Assembly (NCBI RefSeq): GCF_015354245.1
Contig: NZ_JADKYZ010000003.1
Span: 124,001-188,000, forward strand
Length of the DNA: 64,000 bases
DNA from: Diaphorobacter caeni
GTDB taxonomy: Bacteria > Pseudomonadota > Gammaproteobacteria > Burkholderiales > Burkholderiaceae_C
Reading direction: 5' to 3'
This document shows, piece after piece, positions 62,384 to 64,000 of this stretch (positions within the stretch are counted from its first letter, which is position 1; every line of letters starts with the position of its first letter). Position numbers and translations under genes: made by a program. The notes beneath the pieces are model-generated. The model was not told where the DNA came from and did not search any database. It worked only from the letters and a program-made list of their open reading frames with translations.

Positions 62384-62959
62384 TCTTGCATCTCATCCGC
62401 CGCTTGCTCGTGGGATTGGGCTAGTTTTTCTGCTGCTGCCGCGGGGTTGCTTACGGAGGCCGGGACTGCCCCCGGCGGGGCAATCACTTTTTGCTTGCGC
62501 GCAAAAAGTAATCAAAAACGCGCTTTCGAATTCGGGGTCACGCGGCAGAACTCACTGCGCGACTGCGTCGCTCCGTTCGGGCAACCGCCGCGAGTCAGTG
62601 TTTCACCAAGAGGAATTTGCGGCACGTCGCTTCGCTTGTGCCGGGGAGTTTGCAGAGTGGGGTTGGGGCGCAAAGGCCCGCTGCGCTTTTGAGCGAGGTT
62701 GACCCAACGAGCAAATCAAAAACTGCACGGCACGAGCGCAGCGAAGTGCCGAATACACCTCTTATGAAATATCCAGCTCGCGGCGGTTGTCCGAGCGGCG
62801 CGCGCAGCGCAAAGCGAGTTCTGCCGCGGGTATTTAGAGCGCGTTTTGGGTTACCTTTTGCGCGCAAGCAAAAGGTGACTCCGCCGCCGGGCGGAACTCC
62901 CGGCCTCCGCCCTCAAAACACCCCAGCAGCCAGCTGAGAAGCCCCCGTGTTCATCAGCA
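62384..62959. other. Non-coding interval filled by a large palindromic repeat
   Basis: The 576-bp gap between convergent genes is mostly occupied by the inverted repeat described separately. Short frames inside it are products of the repeat and are not believed to be genes. Confidence 0.8.
62454..62906. repeat. Large imperfect palindrome: two head-to-head copies of a ~220-bp repeat
   Basis: The left half (from CGGAGGCCGGGA at 62454) and the reverse complement of the right half (ending TCCCGGCCTCCG at 62906) share, in order: CGGAGGCCGGGA, TTTTGCTTGCGCGCAAAA, ACGCGCT, GCGGCAGAACTC, CAACCGCCGCGAG, TTCA..AAGAGG and the GGCAC...TCGT/TTGTGCCG block. The centre is near 62680. Each arm has its own small palindrome in TTGCTTGCGCGCAA. 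No transposase is present, so it is a dispersed non-autonomous repeat in appearance. Confidence 0.85.
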
Positions 62960-63733
62960 TCAGAACTGCGTAGGCCGCATCTGCGCATCAATCCCCCCAT
63001 CCACGCAAATCTGCGCACCATGGACGTAGCTGGCACCAGGGCTCATGAGGAAAGCAATGACCGAAGCCATTTCCGCTGGATCAGCACGCCGCCCCATGGG
63101 AGGCAGGAATTCGGCAATGGACTTGGCGAAACGCGGGTCCTGGGCACTGGCTTGGAGCAGCGGAGTTTCGGTCGCGCCCGGAGCCACCGAGTTCAGGCGC
63201 ACGCCGTCCTTGCCCCAAGGTACGGCACGCTTGCGGATGGCGACGGTCAGGCCGTTTTTGCTGCCCGCGTAGGCCAAATTACCGCCCTGCTCGCCCGCGC
63301 CGTTGACGATGGCCTGGGCCATCGCGTCGTCGCCGTTTTCAAAAGCGGAGGCCAGGGGGTTCTTGTCCCATGGCAGGTGAGCGGACGCTACCGAGGAGAT
63401 CACCACGGCTGCGGGTGACTGGCCTTTTTTCAACGCGGGGAACAGGCCATCGAGCAATTCGACCGCGCCGAAATAGTTGACCGAGGCAATCTTGCCGGCG
63501 GGACGCACGTGGGTGCCCAGACCTGCGCAGAGCACCAGACCGTCGAGCACGCCACGGCAGGCGGTCAGCGCGGCGTCGATGGCTTGTTTGCGGCCTTCTT
63601 GCGTGGAGAGGTCGGCGATGATTTCCGCGTCGCGGATGTCGATGCCGATGACCTTGTGGCCGGCGGCTTCCAGCGCCTTGCGGGCTGCCGCGCCGATGCC
63701 GGTGGCGCAGCCGCTCATGATGGTGGTTGGCAT
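62960..63733 (-). CDS. hsdA: 3-alpha-hydroxysteroid dehydrogenase/carbonyl reductase
   Basis: A 257-residue SDR that strongly resembles Comamonas HsdA (3-alpha-HSD/CR), which oxidises 3-alpha-hydroxysteroids and reduces carbonyls. It has the same length, the NAD(H) motif SGCATGIGAAARKALEAAGH, IDIRDAEIIADLSTQEGRKQ, catalytic Ser114, Tyr155 and Lys159 (LAYAGSKN), PPMGRRADPAEMASVIAFLM and the ending MRPTQF. ATG 63733 gives the HsdA start. It is divergent from a flavin-oxidoreductase-like gene. The HsdA likeness is from memory of the sequence; it is the firmest evidence of steroid metabolism here. Confidence 0.93.
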   Translation of the reverse strand: MPTTIMSGCATGIGAAARKALEAAGHKVIGIDIRDAEIIADLSTQEGRKQAIDAALTACRGVLDGLVLCAGLGTHVRPAGKIASVNYFGAVELLDGLFPALKKGQSPAAVVISSVASAHLPWDKNPLASAFENGDDAMAQAIVNGAGEQGGNLAYAGSKNGLTVAIRKRAVPWGKDGVRLNSVAPGATETPLLQASAQDPRFAKSIAEFLPPMGRRADPAEMASVIAFLMSPGASYVHGAQICVDGGIDAQMRPTQF

Positions 63734-63806
63734 GTTTCGAAGTTTCCTGATGGGTACTGATGACTGTATAGCGCACATCAAAACCCAAGCCGCCAGTCGC
63801 GACCAC

Positions 63807-63832
63807 CTACAAACGGACGATGTAGTTACCCC
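63807..63832 (+). promoter_or_regulatory. Shared steroid-region motif, copy C
   Basis: CTACAAACGGACGATGTAG followed by TTACCCC. It shares CAAACGGACGA with copy A and GGACGATG with copy B, and CTACA...TGTAG is an inverted repeat. It lies about 120-145 bp upstream of the rightward gene and 74 bp from the hsdA start, in their shared divergent region. Confidence 0.5.
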
Positions 63833-63951
63833 GGTGGAAATTTATGGTGACGCTCTCTACACTGCGCTGCGATCAGGTCACCTCAGCCGGACAGCCAGTC
63901 GAACGCACAACAGACAGTCAAACAAACAAGCCAAGCAAGGACGACAACCCG

Positions 63952-64000
63952 ATGAGCAACAACCCTCACGCATCCCTTCTGCAACCCGGTCGCATCGGTT
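63952..64000 (+). CDS. Probable NADH:flavin oxidoreductase (old yellow enzyme family), N-terminal end
   Basis: Only 16 residues are visible: MSNNPHASLLQPGRIG. The phrase LLQPGRIG is like the LxxPxxIG start of FMN-dependent NADH oxidoreductases, including BaiCD-type steroid double-bond reductases. It is divergent from hsdA. The call rests on very little sequence. Confidence 0.4.
   Translation, partial: MSNNPHASLLQPGRIG

Noticed and set aside
62595-62937. Short frames on both strands in the large palindrome
   Set aside because: They are translations of the repeat arms and mirror each other.

Overview
The window is GC-rich betaproteobacterial chromosome. Gene content points to a steroid-degrading Comamonadaceae species close to Comamonas: a close match to the Comamonas 3-alpha-hydroxysteroid dehydrogenase (HsdA), Bug-type tripartite-transporter receptors, a DUF1302/DUF1329 pair, and a glycine riboswitch in front of gcvTHP. 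I saw no rRNA, tRNA, CRISPR, phage or insertion-sequence genes. All family assignments come from reading motifs and from memory of the families; no database search was run.

Layout. 1-3.8 kb: a glycosyltransferase locus, one partial gene leftwards and four translationally coupled genes rightwards. 3.8-5.0 kb: a secreted protein gene broken by a frameshift. 5.2-10.1 kb: tandem glycine riboswitch and gcvT-gcvH-gcvP. 10.2-15.5 kb: LysR regulator divergent from a Bug receptor and a C45-type acyltransferase/hydrolase, then sdaA and rluA. 15.7-20.7 kb: a complete branched-chain amino acid ABC transporter (livKHMGF). 20.9-29 kb: SDR, thiolase, second Bug receptor, UspA, 2OG-Fe dioxygenase, a His/Arg/Gly-rich exported protein, a D-2-hydroxyacid dehydrogenase and a second LivK-like protein. 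29.2-34.5 kb: acidic protein, holC and pepA divergent from lptF-lptG and a CbiX-like chelatase. 34.5-39.1 kb: a leftward five-gene set (PepSY membrane protein, DUF2271, DUF4198, ApbE flavin transferase, NADPH diflavin reductase) that looks like an envelope flavin/iron redox system. 39.3-42.3 kb: CysB-type regulator, methionine-type aminotransferase, RcsB/NarL-type regulator. 42.3-43.3 kb: an AT-rich stretch with no recognisable gene.

43.3-64 kb is dominated by steroid catabolism. DUF1329 and DUF1302 envelope proteins probably act in uptake of a hydrophobic substrate. Eleven colinear leftward genes (61.46 to 48.57 kb, ending at a good terminator) encode two acyl-CoA ligases, two pairs of acyl-CoA dehydrogenase subunits, a ChsH1/ChsH2-like MaoC/DUF35 hydratase, an Ltp2-like thiolase-fold aldolase, an MBL-fold hydrolase and an SDR. 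Together they resemble a complete activation, dehydrogenation, hydration and retro-aldol route for a steroid acyl side chain. An enoyl-CoA hydratase diverges from this operon, and hsdA plus the start of a probable flavin oxidoreductase follow.

The most interesting non-coding signals are: an oriented core CAAA[A/C]GGACGA upstream of three steroid-region transcription units; a 58-bp element 53/58 identical upstream of two unrelated genes, placed so that transcripts would be nearly leaderless; a roughly 450-bp imperfect palindrome beside hsdA; and a hairpin between the two glycine aptamers.
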